A stretch of DNA of 64,000 bases from Nannochloropsis salina CCMP1776 (Eukaryota; Sar; Eustigmatophyceae; Eustigmatales; Monodopsidaceae), in contig SDOX01000019.1 of the NCBI GenBank assembly GCA_004565275.1, positions 430,340 through 494,339 of the forward strand, in the 5' to 3' direction. The position numbers and the translations under genes are program-made. Shown here piece by piece: positions 9,667 through 19,186 of the stretch. Below the pieces are notes generated by a model. It searched no databases. It was not told the DNA's origin and saw nothing but the letters and a program-made list of their open reading frames with translations. Position 1 is the first letter of the stretch, and every line of letters begins with the position of its first letter.

Positions 9667-12600
9667 TTACCACCAGTTGTTGGTGACAAGCAAAACGATG
9701 CTTACATTATCATGAGCGATACGCTGGTGGATGGCAGTATATGAAATATTCTCACATGCACGTTGAGCATCGTGATGCTGTTTCATATCCTCGAGTATAA
9801 AGCGTACCACCTCGGAGTTTGGAAAAACGTCAAACAGGCCATCGCATGCCAACAAGACGAAGTCGTCTCGCTCGCTCAGCTCCGTAATCAGAATTTCCGG
9901 TCGGGCGATTACAAGAGGTTGCGAGTAGTCTTTTACCAAGGCTTCGTCTCCGTCACTTCTGGCATCGCGAAGGCTCATCTGCTCTAACTCTTCAGGGGCC
10001 ATGATCTCCTGCATGCATTTCTTCAGCTCGCGGTCGCCAAAAGCTCGCGAGACGGCTAGCTCCCCCATGACGCGATTTTGGAATATGAATCCTCCCGCCT
10101 GTCGTATCCGCCTCGCTTCGTCCACCCGTGCCGGCTTGTGGTCATTAGAACAAAGTAAAAGCTTTTGGTCACGACAAATGATGGTCCGCGAATCCCCCAC
10201 GTTGCAGGAGTAGACTCGCCGCCCCATGATGAGCACAGTAGTTGCCGTGCTGCCAGCATCCACATTCGATCTCTCCAAAAAATCTTGGTCTGTCTTGTCA
10301 AATGCTTCTAGGACAACCCCTTTAACTATTGCGTCCAACTCCTGTGACTCAATCCTCCCGTCTCCTTCAATTGCCCCGAAACGGCGTTCCAGCTCCTCGC
10401 GCAGATTCACGTGCAAATGGCAGGCCAAATACGCAGATGCCTCCTCCCCCCCGTGTCCATCAAACACGGCTGCGAAGGTCTGGGGAGCTAAACCAAATCG
10501 TTTTAAGGCTCGCACGCCAAGATCTTGTATGACAAGTGTGTGGTCCTCCATTGTTTTGCGTCTTCCCCGCTCTTCGCTTATCCCATAATCGTAGCGGTTG
10601 ATCGAAAAGCCTGTGCGTCCAACCATAATTTCATCGCTGCCAAGGAGATATGAGACAAACAATGTAAATGACCAGAAAGTCCCCAACTTCAACACACTGG
10701 CACGTCCTGCAGAGAGACGGAGAAGTTTCCGAAGCACGTACCCGAGTGAAAGGTTGTAGGCTTTGGCGTACGGGCCAGCCAGCTGCATGTAGGTACCGTT
10801 TGTGGAGCCCACGTCTGATAGATAGTACTAACAAAAGAGGGAAGAGAGCGTGTAGTGCACGGTTAAATATGTCCATGTACGGACCTCCGTCTCGAATGAA
10901 TTATAAAACGAATTGGCCCTCTTACCTTGCCGTCTTTTTCCTCATACTCGATCCTCGAATGGCGACGTGAGAGTTCAGGGTCCGCGATACTGAGTGTGTT
11001 ATCTGGAGATCTACCCAGTGTGGCTCCCTTCTGATTCACTTTGAGTCGCTCACCATTTAGAGGACCATCGATTACCTCGGCGACCATCTCCGTCGGCGTG
11101 ATCTCCACGACCAAGAAGATGGAGTTTCCCGCTGAAAAAGTGGCCCCTCGGACCAAAGGCCAATCCCGCACAACGGGCTCCGCCCCGACTCGGATTGCGG
11201 CGCAATGAGTGGCACCAAGGTTTTTGATATAGAAACTGCCCGCCTTGAAGCCGATAAAGGCGTGGCTATCCTCCTGAAGCGTGCTGTCCGAGGGCACCGA
11301 CACCGTGTTCTTGACGTCCCGGCCAATGCTCCCACCCCCCTTCCCGATAACGAACGCAGAATGCTCCTTGTCTTGAGAATAGGTTGTGAATTTCAAGATC
11401 AACTTATCCACATAGCTGTACTGGTAGTCTGTCTTTCTCCGGGTCGTGAACGGCGAGGACAGCTCCTCCTGAGGCCCTCCTTCCTCCTTCCCACGGGCTT
11501 TCCACGTGCCCGTAGCCGGCTCCTGAAGGCTCGATCTCGGGGGGCACTCCTGTCCACCGCTCGCACACGAGGCTTCAGTGGAGGACGAATGGATGAGAGC
11601 TGGTGAGGACGTGGAGAAGAAAGAGGCCGATGCCTCAGGAACAACCCCCCCGGCGCTGCTCTCCCTCCGTGACTCGCTGGCCTCGCTGCTTGCTCGACCC
11701 AGGTGCGAGCGCTGCCGGATCATCTCGAAGACAGGATGGTTTCGTGACAACGTCTCAGATCCATCGTATTTGCTCAGCGTGGCGCCGTCCAGGGGTTGAC
11801 TGGCTTCCTCAGCCCCATCTGCGCTTGATCCATGCCGCCCTCCATCCGCCTCGCTGATCCTCGTCTTCCTCTGAGCACTACTCGGCTTCCTTTCTTCCGC
11901 CGTTGCGGACATGGCCCGTCGGCTGGGCCGGTTACTGGGCGAGGAGACAATCAAAGACGTAAGTGACGCCGCCGCTCCTCCTGCTGCTGCTGCTAGAAAG
12001 GAAGCGGACTTCTCGAGGCTCCTCACCACCTGCTCCCCCCCAACGCCAACCAGACTTGCCAGCCGTTCACCCTCCCTATCTACCACCACCTCTGCCTTCC
12101 CTATCAACTGTACGGCTTCTGCATCCTGGCATTCCGAGTGTGGAACCGGTGCTGGCGATGGTTCCGGTTCCGGCTGTGAGGGGAGGGGCTCGCCGGCTCC
12201 TTCCTCTGCCCCCTGAGCCTTTCCCTCTGGCGGCTTTGTATCAGAATACTTTCTATCGAGGATTCCAGCTGTCGCCAAATCCGTCTCAGACTCGCACTCC
12301 ACACCCGATGAAGACATTTCCTCGCTTTCTGCCGCTGTTTTGCTGGAGCTCGAAGGGGCTTGACAGACAGGCATGAGTGTACCGGTTAGAGGGGTTTGTG
12401 CCGCCGCCACCCCTACAGAAAGAGTTTTCAGCGTGTCGCCATCCGCTATGCATAAGTAGTCTTCCTCGTGACTTCCTTTTTGTCTCCCTGCAATCACATT
12501 GTCCGCCGCTTTGTCCTTCTGTTCAGCGGTGCTGCCCTCACGGATGCCTCCGCTCGTGGCACTCACTTGACCTAGAGCGTCGCCCCCCGAAGCCCGCCGG

Positions 12601-12770
12601 GAGAAGACACCCTTCATGGAAGATGTGAGGGCACGTATATCCCTTTCTGCCATCCTTCGCTGTACGAAGTCACGAACACTATTGTGCCGAGATGGAATGT
12701 CGGCACTGGAAGCGCAGGCCAAGTCATCTCCCTCCCCAGCAGACGTGGGGCGACACTTCTTGCTTTTCAT
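9667..12770 (-). CDS. Protein phosphatase 2C with two N-terminal FHA domains
   Basis: Metal-dependent Ser/Thr phosphatase joined to phosphothreonine-binding FHA domains. Proposed exons on the minus strand are 12770-10926, 10827-10742 and 10636-9667, giving 966 residues; phases close. About 470 residues of Ser/Pro/Glu-rich, probably disordered sequence come first. FHA-1 is near residues 470-545 (IGRDVKNTVSV, then DSHAFI). FHA-2 is near 585-650 (LGRSPDNTLSI, LSRRHSRIEY, DVGSTNGTY). The PP2C core follows: RRKTMEDH, VFDGHGGEEAS (about 701), GSTATTVL, NVGDSR, MGELAVSRAFGD, ACDGLFDVF and HDNVSIVLL, so all metal-binding aspartates I know of are present. Plant KAPP also pairs FHA with PP2C but has one FHA. 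The 105-bp intron at 10741-10637 is a multiple of three without stops. The FHA part suggests recruitment to phosphorylated kinases. Gene start is the ATG at 12770. Confidence 0.9.
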
Positions 12771-13391
12771 GCAACAGTCGGATGCACCGCCTCACCACAT
12801 AAATCAGTAGACCAATGATAATGCTTCCCCTAACAGATCCTTCTTTTTCGCTTTGATGGCCCTGCAAAGTCAAACCCAGGAGTCTGCGCTTGCCCCTGCC
12901 TGTCTGTGTCCTTTAGCCCTGCAGAAATTGAATAAATCTGATTTTTGGAGCAAAGAAACATGACCCATCGCAACAAATGATTACGATCTGAGGATCGACA
13001 GACCAGGAAAATTACACAGAGGGATGTTACGGATCAATCCCCAAAATATGCAGGTCAGGAGTAAAATCCAGCACAATCATATCACCAAGGGGGGCTAAGC
13101 TACACCGCCGCTCTCCGTTCATTTCTCAATTTTCAAGGAGTAATGAATGCCAGGAGGTACAGAAAGCTCGCGACACGGACGTCGGCTCCTTCTCTGGAGC
13201 ATGTCGCTCTAGGCGTGCCCCGTGTGCGGCATGTAAGCGCCGAGAAAGTGAGACATATCAAGGAGATAAGGCGAGACGGGCGAGCTCGCGCCGGCTGCCA
13301 AGCGTTCTACCCCCATCCTCCTACTTCACTTCTCCTCTCCGCTAGGACAACAGAATCACACAGCTGTAGGGGGACATCATCAACACACCAA
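12771..13391. other. Divergent promoter region, phosphatase / Vti1
   Basis: About 620 bp between two divergently transcribed genes. An open frame runs through 13143-13391 into the Vti1 start, so Vti1 could begin upstream; that stretch is Arg-rich and lacks a known domain, and I treat it as leader. No clear TATA box or repeat stands out. Confidence 0.35.
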
Positions 13392-14652
13392 ATGCCCACC
13401 GAAGTATACACAGGTGAAAGGGCGACAGAAGCTGCCGCGCGCGCAGTGTCCGCGATGGATACAAGCGGGCAGATGCAAGAGGAGTATTATCGCCTGAGTC
13501 GCGCGATTAACAGAGGACTGAACGAGCTGACAAGAGGGCGTTTGGATGGAGGAGGAAGCATTTCCGGAGGCCATGACACGATGCCTCTGTCAAGACTTTT
13601 GCGCCTGGTTGCAGAGATAGACTTGGACCTTGCCGAGGCGGAGGGGCAGGTAAAAGTTGTAGTGCATTTCGTAGGAGGTACCATGTTGAAATGATGGACC
13701 TATTTTAACGCATCTATTGCTTTCACGCACCGATTTAGGTGAAAGGTTTGGAAATTGAGGTGCAAGATATGCCCGTGAAGAACAAGAGCATGTGTCGAGA
13801 GAAGGTAATGGATGCGTGCATCAGTAGGAGGAGGAAAGGCAACATAAGAGGAGGGTTTGGGAAGGCCCTGGGTCACTCGCTCCGACGCCTCTTTGTTCTC
13901 TTGTTAGTGGCCATGTAGATTGTGCTGTCTTCAACATCTTCATAAGTGCATGACATCTGTTTCGCAATTTGTTTGTGTCTTTCGTGTTTTAGGTGTTGCA
14001 ATTTCGCAATGACTTGAAGGCAATGCGGCGCAGCTTCGAGGCTGCCAAGGCCCGGGCCGAAAGACACATGCTGTTGCAGCTGAGCCAAGTCAGCGGCAAA
14101 AGAAAAAATATCGCAGAGCGTCTCATGAGGTACGTAGCTACAACGACATCATTGATGGCGAATGGGATGGGTGGTGAAGCTTAAATTTATATAAATTCAT
14201 CACGCCAGTTCCACAGAGCAGTTGCATGATGCAAGAAAGGTTGTGGATGAAACGGAGCACATTGGTAAGTGATTTCAGCAGTGCAGAGAGGAAGCGCGCG
14301 GGTCTCACTTCCAAACACGACCATGCTCAACCAGGTGAAGGAATCATTTATCAGATGGAGGCGCAACGAGAACAGCTTGTACGCGCTTCCGAGCAGGTGA
14401 ACAACTTTTAGGAGATATGTGCCCATAATTCGACTATTCCTGCACAGCTTTGATTTCATCTCTTATGCTCTACAGGTGCAAGAGACCAACTGGTTCACGC
14501 GGTCGGCACGCCAAGTCATGAATAAGATGCATCTACGAGCGGTTCGACATAAAGCCTGTCTCATCCTTATCATCGGTTTTCTCCTCGTGCTTATTGGGAT
14601 TGTGTTCAATTACGGTGTTCTGGCAAGGTATCATAAGAAAAATAGAGAATAA
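13392..14652 (+). CDS. VTI1: Vesicle SNARE Vti1 (Qb-SNARE)
   Basis: Vti1 is a Qb-SNARE for Golgi, endosome and vacuole fusion. Proposed exons are 13392-13649, 13739-13804, 13993-14129, 14209-14264, 14335-14396 and 14476-14652, giving 251 residues; every junction is GT-AG and phases close. The N-terminal helical bundle shows the family features: LDLAEAEGQVKGLEIEVQ, where the first intron splits it, then LQFRNDLKAMRRSFE. The SNARE helix runs through ARKVVDETEHIGEGII and QREQLVRASEQV, then a linker with ARQVMNKMHLRAV and one C-terminal membrane anchor (LILIIGFLLVLIGIVF) with a short lumenal tail. Yeast and human Vti1 are about 217-232 residues, so length fits. An alternative start is the ATG at 13455. 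Confidence 0.88.
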
Positions 14653-14658
14653 TAAAAG

Positions 14659-15024
14659 ATGGAAACTAAAACGTGTACATTATCGTGCTTATTGAGTGAT
14701 GATGACATCGATGCGAATTACAAAAGCATCAATAAGTGTATAGTTGAACATAATAGAGAGCTCCCGAAAGACCCTAGCACAAAGAAAATGTTTCACTTAA
14801 TGGTGAAGGTTTTTATGTCGAAACTCAAAGGAACACATGCAAAAGGATCGATTTCTCAAGCCACACGATCTAGTGCGGTGCTTATGGAGAACGCAATTTA
14901 CTTGGGCGTCGCGAATTCATTTCTTCTGGTCACAGGTTTTCTAGCCGATCAAAACTCCGGTAATTTTAATTTACTTTCTGTAAACCCCATGCTTCTCTGC
15001 TCAACGACTACTCTTTCATTTTAG
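14659..15024 (+). CDS. Unassigned open frame directly after Vti1
   Basis: A frame of 121 codons starts with ATG only 6 bp after the Vti1 stop. It is rich in Lys, Ser and Asn and has a weakly hydrophobic stretch near residue 80-95 (YLGVANSFLLVTGFL). I recognise no domain. It lies too close to the Vti1 stop for its own promoter, so it may be 3' untranslated sequence, a first exon, or chance. A possible splice donor follows QNSG near 14958. Confidence 0.15.
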   Translation: METKTCTLSCLLSDDDIDANYKSINKCIVEHNRELPKDPSTKKMFHLMVKVFMSKLKGTHAKGSISQATRSSAVLMENAIYLGVANSFLLVTGFLADQNSGNFNLLSVNPMLLCSTTTLSF

Positions 15025-15085
15025 ATGCCTTATGCTCAGTCCTGCTCAAAACTCCACGCTTGAAAGGAAGGTCTAGATTTTCTCG

Positions 15086-15250
15086 TTTCGATAACTGAAT
15101 GCAATATCAGTGCAATGACAAGAACCGTGTATACAGGGCCCCGTCTTACGTCAGCTTTGACTGATAGGGTTACGTATCGAAAATTGAGTGCGACTTCTAG
15201 TGCAATGACAAGGAACAGGTGTGCAATGCCGGACTCTACTTCAGCTTCAG
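15086..15250. repeat. Diverged direct repeat, two units of about 75 bp
   Basis: Sequence at about 15086-15160 recurs at about 15174-15250 with many changes. The shared core is AGTGCAATGACAAG, followed in both copies by a GTGTA/GTGTG run and CAGCTT. The copies are about 89 bp apart. No coding role is seen; it marks old tandem duplication within the accessory stretch after Vti1. Confidence 0.4.
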
Positions 15251-16109
15251 CGTCTCGGCTCCAAAAAACGAAGGATTCATAAATACGAGCGATTCGATCT
15301 GAGACAATGCGTTTTACGAAATGGCATCTCAAGAGAATGAACAGGGAGATCCATAGAAATTTACGTGCTCGATCTCGCCCATATCAATGGCTACCCTCGG
15401 AGAGGCCAGCTAGCGGGCGTTCGATGTTCATAGCGTTGTAAATGATTGCGTCAATTATAGCGTCTTGAAAGGAAATCTGCCTGCAAGCGATGGCGGCTCC
15501 CAAAAGCGAATCCTGTGTGAAATTTTGATTTGGACGACGCCCCGGACGACCGTACGATCGACGAGCCCACCGATGACGTCGGCTGACGGGGATAAGAAAG
15601 CGTGCCACCGGGACAGAGAGGGAGGGAAGGAGAGTGGACGGGAGGGCAGGAGGGAAAACAGAAGACAAGGTGGGTGCTCATACAAGGGGAAGAGGGAAGG
15701 ATAAGCCCCTTTCCGAAGACCGGCAGGCGGGTCTACCCCTCCCTGGGCACAACCTCACGTTTGCTGAAGTCTCGGGCCTTCATCCCGCGCGCTCAACCAC
15801 GGTGCATCGACCGCCAAAACAGCTGCAAATCTTGCCGCTCTCTCTTCCTTTCTAGCAAGAAGTGAGTATTTCAGTCGCTGGATTCGATTCGCAAGACCCT
15901 AGGACAAAGCCCAAGAACGAAAACCGTTACTCTTGGCATTCCCAGATCTAAACAAAGGGTATACCCTTTATACAGACGCCAGCACGACGTATGAATTCCC
16001 TTTGATGGATTCAGGTGAGGCCATAAACGAAATGAATGTGAGAAGGACTATTGCCCATCGAAATTTGTTCTTGCTTTTTCCACAGATGGCGCATGCGCCC
16101 CGCCCCTCT
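15251..16109. other. Intergenic accessory region, no gene seen
   Basis: Contains a purine-rich block on the plus strand around 15595-15670 and no frame with a recognisable domain. It lies between Vti1 and the TnpB-like fragment and may be the flank of that mobile element, but I found no terminal repeats. Confidence 0.25.
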
Positions 16110-16441
16110 CCTGGATGCACCATCCCATCCAGTGCTGCCTCAACAACGCTGCGAGGATAAATGTTTCGCGCGCCATTGACGTCTCGATCGCCTTTTTACG
16201 AACAAGACCGACAATCGAATGTTTTGTTTCCACCCAACTTGTTGTGAATTGTTCCACAACAGGTGCAGGTTTTGCTGGTGTAGGCCTCGTTCACAATCAA
16301 CACATTGGTGTCTTTGTAATTGCGAGCCTTGTCCAGGAGTCGCTTGCAAAAATTGTAGTGAGAGAAGGTGAGCATGATGAGACCGTCTCTGGGATAGGGG
16401 GGGGAAGGGGTGCTTGCTACCCAAAGGATGTTCTCGTCCAT
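16110..16441 (-). mobile_element. C-terminal part of a TnpB/Fanzor-type nuclease
   Basis: Read on the minus strand from 16441, the translation holds the hallmark end of the OrfB/TnpB superfamily. An F..RLLDKARNY helix is followed by VNEAYTSKTCTCCG, then KTFDCRSC, making a four-cysteine zinc ribbon, and then GDRDVNGARNIYPRS in the same frame, which carries the last RuvC-type aspartate. The E in VNEAYTSK and the D in DRDVNGARN match the conserved acidic positions of TnpB and of the eukaryotic Fanzor proteins. A stop codon interrupts the frame between the zinc ribbon and the DRD motif. I could not find the N-terminal RuvC-I part upstream, so this is a truncated relic, or the end of a spliced gene whose other exons I missed. 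TnpB and Fanzor proteins are RNA-guided DNA nucleases of IS200/IS605- and IS607-related elements. Confidence 0.75.
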
Positions 16442-17078
16442 GTGCTGGTTGTCGGCCCATCACGTCCCGAGCGCCTCCTCGAGACGATCCGATCCGTTCG
16501 TCGCCGATCCGATCCGCTCCGCCCCCCTCGGGCATCGCTGAGGCAGCAACGGGGAAGGAGGGCAGAAGATGAACGCGCTCATCACAAAACTCGGCAGTGG
16601 AGAGAATTTCAAGGTGCTGCGCACTTATCACCTAAATATAAAGATATGATATAAAACCATCGAACCAATGACGAGCGGACAAAAAGTCGGCGAGGGGGGA
16701 AGCCATTATTATATTATCGTGACGAGTTATGAGCTCACCGACTCACCGCTTCTTGAGCGACCTGCTTGTCTGATATTCTTGTTCTACCAAGCGTGTATCG
16801 GCCCTTTTCTCTCTTACTCATGCTCAACATCTCATGACTGCCGCCTAGTCACACAAAGCGGGAGTAGCCTTTGTCCAACTTTTAGCCATTGGGCCATGAC
16901 CGCGCTAGCCCCACTCAAGCTGAAGCTTACCCTTTCTTCTCTCGAGCCGACTATCTGACGGTCCATTTTGTTTAAGGGGGGGCAATGCGTCATGACATTT
17001 TTTCCTTCTTCGCAATCCTTACCTCTTCATTTACGTGGGACTTAGTGCTACCCGTATTACGGCGGTCGAACAGGAGCA
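16442..17078. other. Intergenic between TnpB-like relic and HMG-CoA lyase
   Basis: No domain-bearing frame on either strand. If the TnpB-like element was once complete, its N-terminal half should lie here on the minus strand, but none of its motifs are visible to me. Confidence 0.25.
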
Positions 17079-18923
17079 ATGCTGGCAGGTAGATTACAAG
17101 CAGTATCATGCCGCCGTTTGGCTCCTTATCCTTTGTACCCCGTTTTGTCAATGACTCTCTGCCTCGTCTGTGACAAAAAGCGATCTAAGTCGTCTACTTC
17201 ATCTGCCTCATCATTATTCCCGCTTGCTCCCCGGACTGTGCGCATAGTCGAAGTAAGTAGGCAAAACTTACGATCCTCATGAATCAACCTTGTGAAATAC
17301 CAAGACCAACATAAACCCGCTCTTCAATCCGCACTCTTGCGCGAAAATTTAGGTGGGCCCACGGGACGGCCTTCAAAATGAGCAGGCAATAATTTCCACC
17401 GAGACCAAAGTGGAGCTGATAGACAGGTGAAGCATTTATATCTTCCATTCCGCAGATACATAGTACGGTCATCTATTCGATGTTTTCTGCAAAGTGCATG
17501 CACTCATACAGTGAGAACGGGACCACATGAGGTTGTGGCTGCACTAGTTACTTTTTTTGTGAAACAAACCTGTCGTCCACTGCCGAAGAGCATTATCTGT
17601 ATCAGGCTCCTTCGACTAGCATCATGCATAACACCGCCATGCAATATAACGGATGTAACACACAGGCTTTCTGATACCGGCCTCCAAACCATAGAAGCTA
17701 CGGCGTTTGTCTCGAAAAAATGGGTTCCGCAGATGGGCGATTCCACGGAGGTGATGGCACGCATCCACAAAAAGCCCGGAGTAGGGTACCCGGTCCTCAC
17801 GCCTAATTTAAAGGTAATATGATGCCATCTAGGATGCACTAGAACACGACTTTCGCGTTTCATGCTCGTTGCTTGACAAAGGTTGAAATACTGCCGTTAC
17901 TTGCCCCACGCCAATAGGGTTTTGAGGATGCGCTCAGTGCAGGAGCGACCGAGGTATCCGTATTTGGTGCAGCCTCTGAGGCATTCAGCCTAAAGAATAT
18001 CAACTGCAGGTAAGAGCCTGCTCTTTCGATAAAGATAAAGTATACCCGGCTTTCCTTGTTGCGAATGCTGGAATGATCAGATTTTTTATACATGTACATA
18101 TGTATCAAGATGTCGAGTTCATTCTGTCTTTCTTGCTTCACAGCGTGGCGGAGAGCTTAGATCGTTTTCGGCCTGTGATAGCTGCTGCGAAAGCTCACAA
18201 ATTAAAAGTCCGTGGTTATGTCTCTTGCGTTTTAGGATGTCCATATGAAGGCAAAGTTGCACCAGAAAAGGTCGCGAAAGTGGCAAGGGCCTTGTATGAT
18301 ATGGGTTGTTACGAGATCTCGCTAGGAGATACAATCGGCACGGGTACGCCAGGTACGTCTTTTTGTATATTGAAATGGCAAAAATCACTCATTTCAAAGT
18401 AGTTTGATAGCGGTCTAGTTCTACTTGAATATAATTCCATCTCCTCTTTCGCACTCAGGATCCACACGAGCCATGCTTCTCGCTACTAAAGCTTTTATCC
18501 CATCTGAGCATCTGGCCGTGCATTTTCACGATACATATGGGCAAGCTCTGGCCAATATTCTAACAGGTAAGGAAATAAGGTGCCTTTTGAGACATACATA
18601 AATATTAGCGAAGGAACATTCAGGTGGATCTTTTAATGACCAAGTTTAATTCCGCCGTCTTAGCTCTTCAAGAAGGCATCGGTGTAGTCGATGCCTCGGT
18701 GGCAGGTTTGGGGGGCTGTCCTTACGCTGCGGGAGCTTCGGGGAACGTAGCTACAGAGGACGTAGTGTACATGCTGCATGGCATGGGAATATGTACAGGA
18801 ATCAATCTCAGCTCCCTTGCTCGGGCAGGACACTTTATCAGCGAGGCACTTGGTCGGAACACACAGTCTAAAGCAGGAAGGGAGATATTGAAAAAAAATG
18901 ATCAACAGACTACTGAAAAGTGA
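17079..18923 (+). CDS. HMGCL: Hydroxymethylglutaryl-CoA lyase, mitochondrial
   Basis: Cleaves HMG-CoA into acetoacetate and acetyl-CoA, the last step of leucine breakdown. Seven exons: 17079-17252, 17353-17426, 17666-17813, 17918-18009, 18144-18352, 18459-18566 and 18664-18923, all GT-AG, phases closing to 354 residues. Family landmarks in order: RTVRIVE joined to [10 protein letters not shown] (catalytic Arg and Asp of the TIM barrel), [91 protein letters not shown], and the signature [11 protein letters not shown] holding the active-site Cys. The N-terminal 50 residues are Arg- and Ser-rich with few acidic residues, consistent with a mitochondrial presequence. Human HMGCL is 325 residues. 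Confidence 0.95.
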
Positions 18924-19186
18924 AAATGACAGCAGTAAGCCACATTTTTTGAATTGTAAGGTGATCATACGTGTCGTTATACGGGCAGGAAAGATACACT
19001 CATGTTTAAGTACATGCCGTCTCTCGCTTGTTATACATTCGCGCTTTTCTTTTTTAATACATTGTGGCTTTTTCCAGCCGCGGTAGACGCCTGTCTTGGT
19101 GATAGGGCTTTGCGAGCGGTCGCTTTATTTGTCTTGTATATGGAATTGGTGAATCCCTAGATCAAAAGCCTTAATTTGGGTGTAAT

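Noticed and set aside
14659-15024. Second cistron after Vti1
   Set aside because: Kept only as a low-confidence frame: 6 bp behind a stop in a genome with monocistronic intron-rich genes, and no domain.
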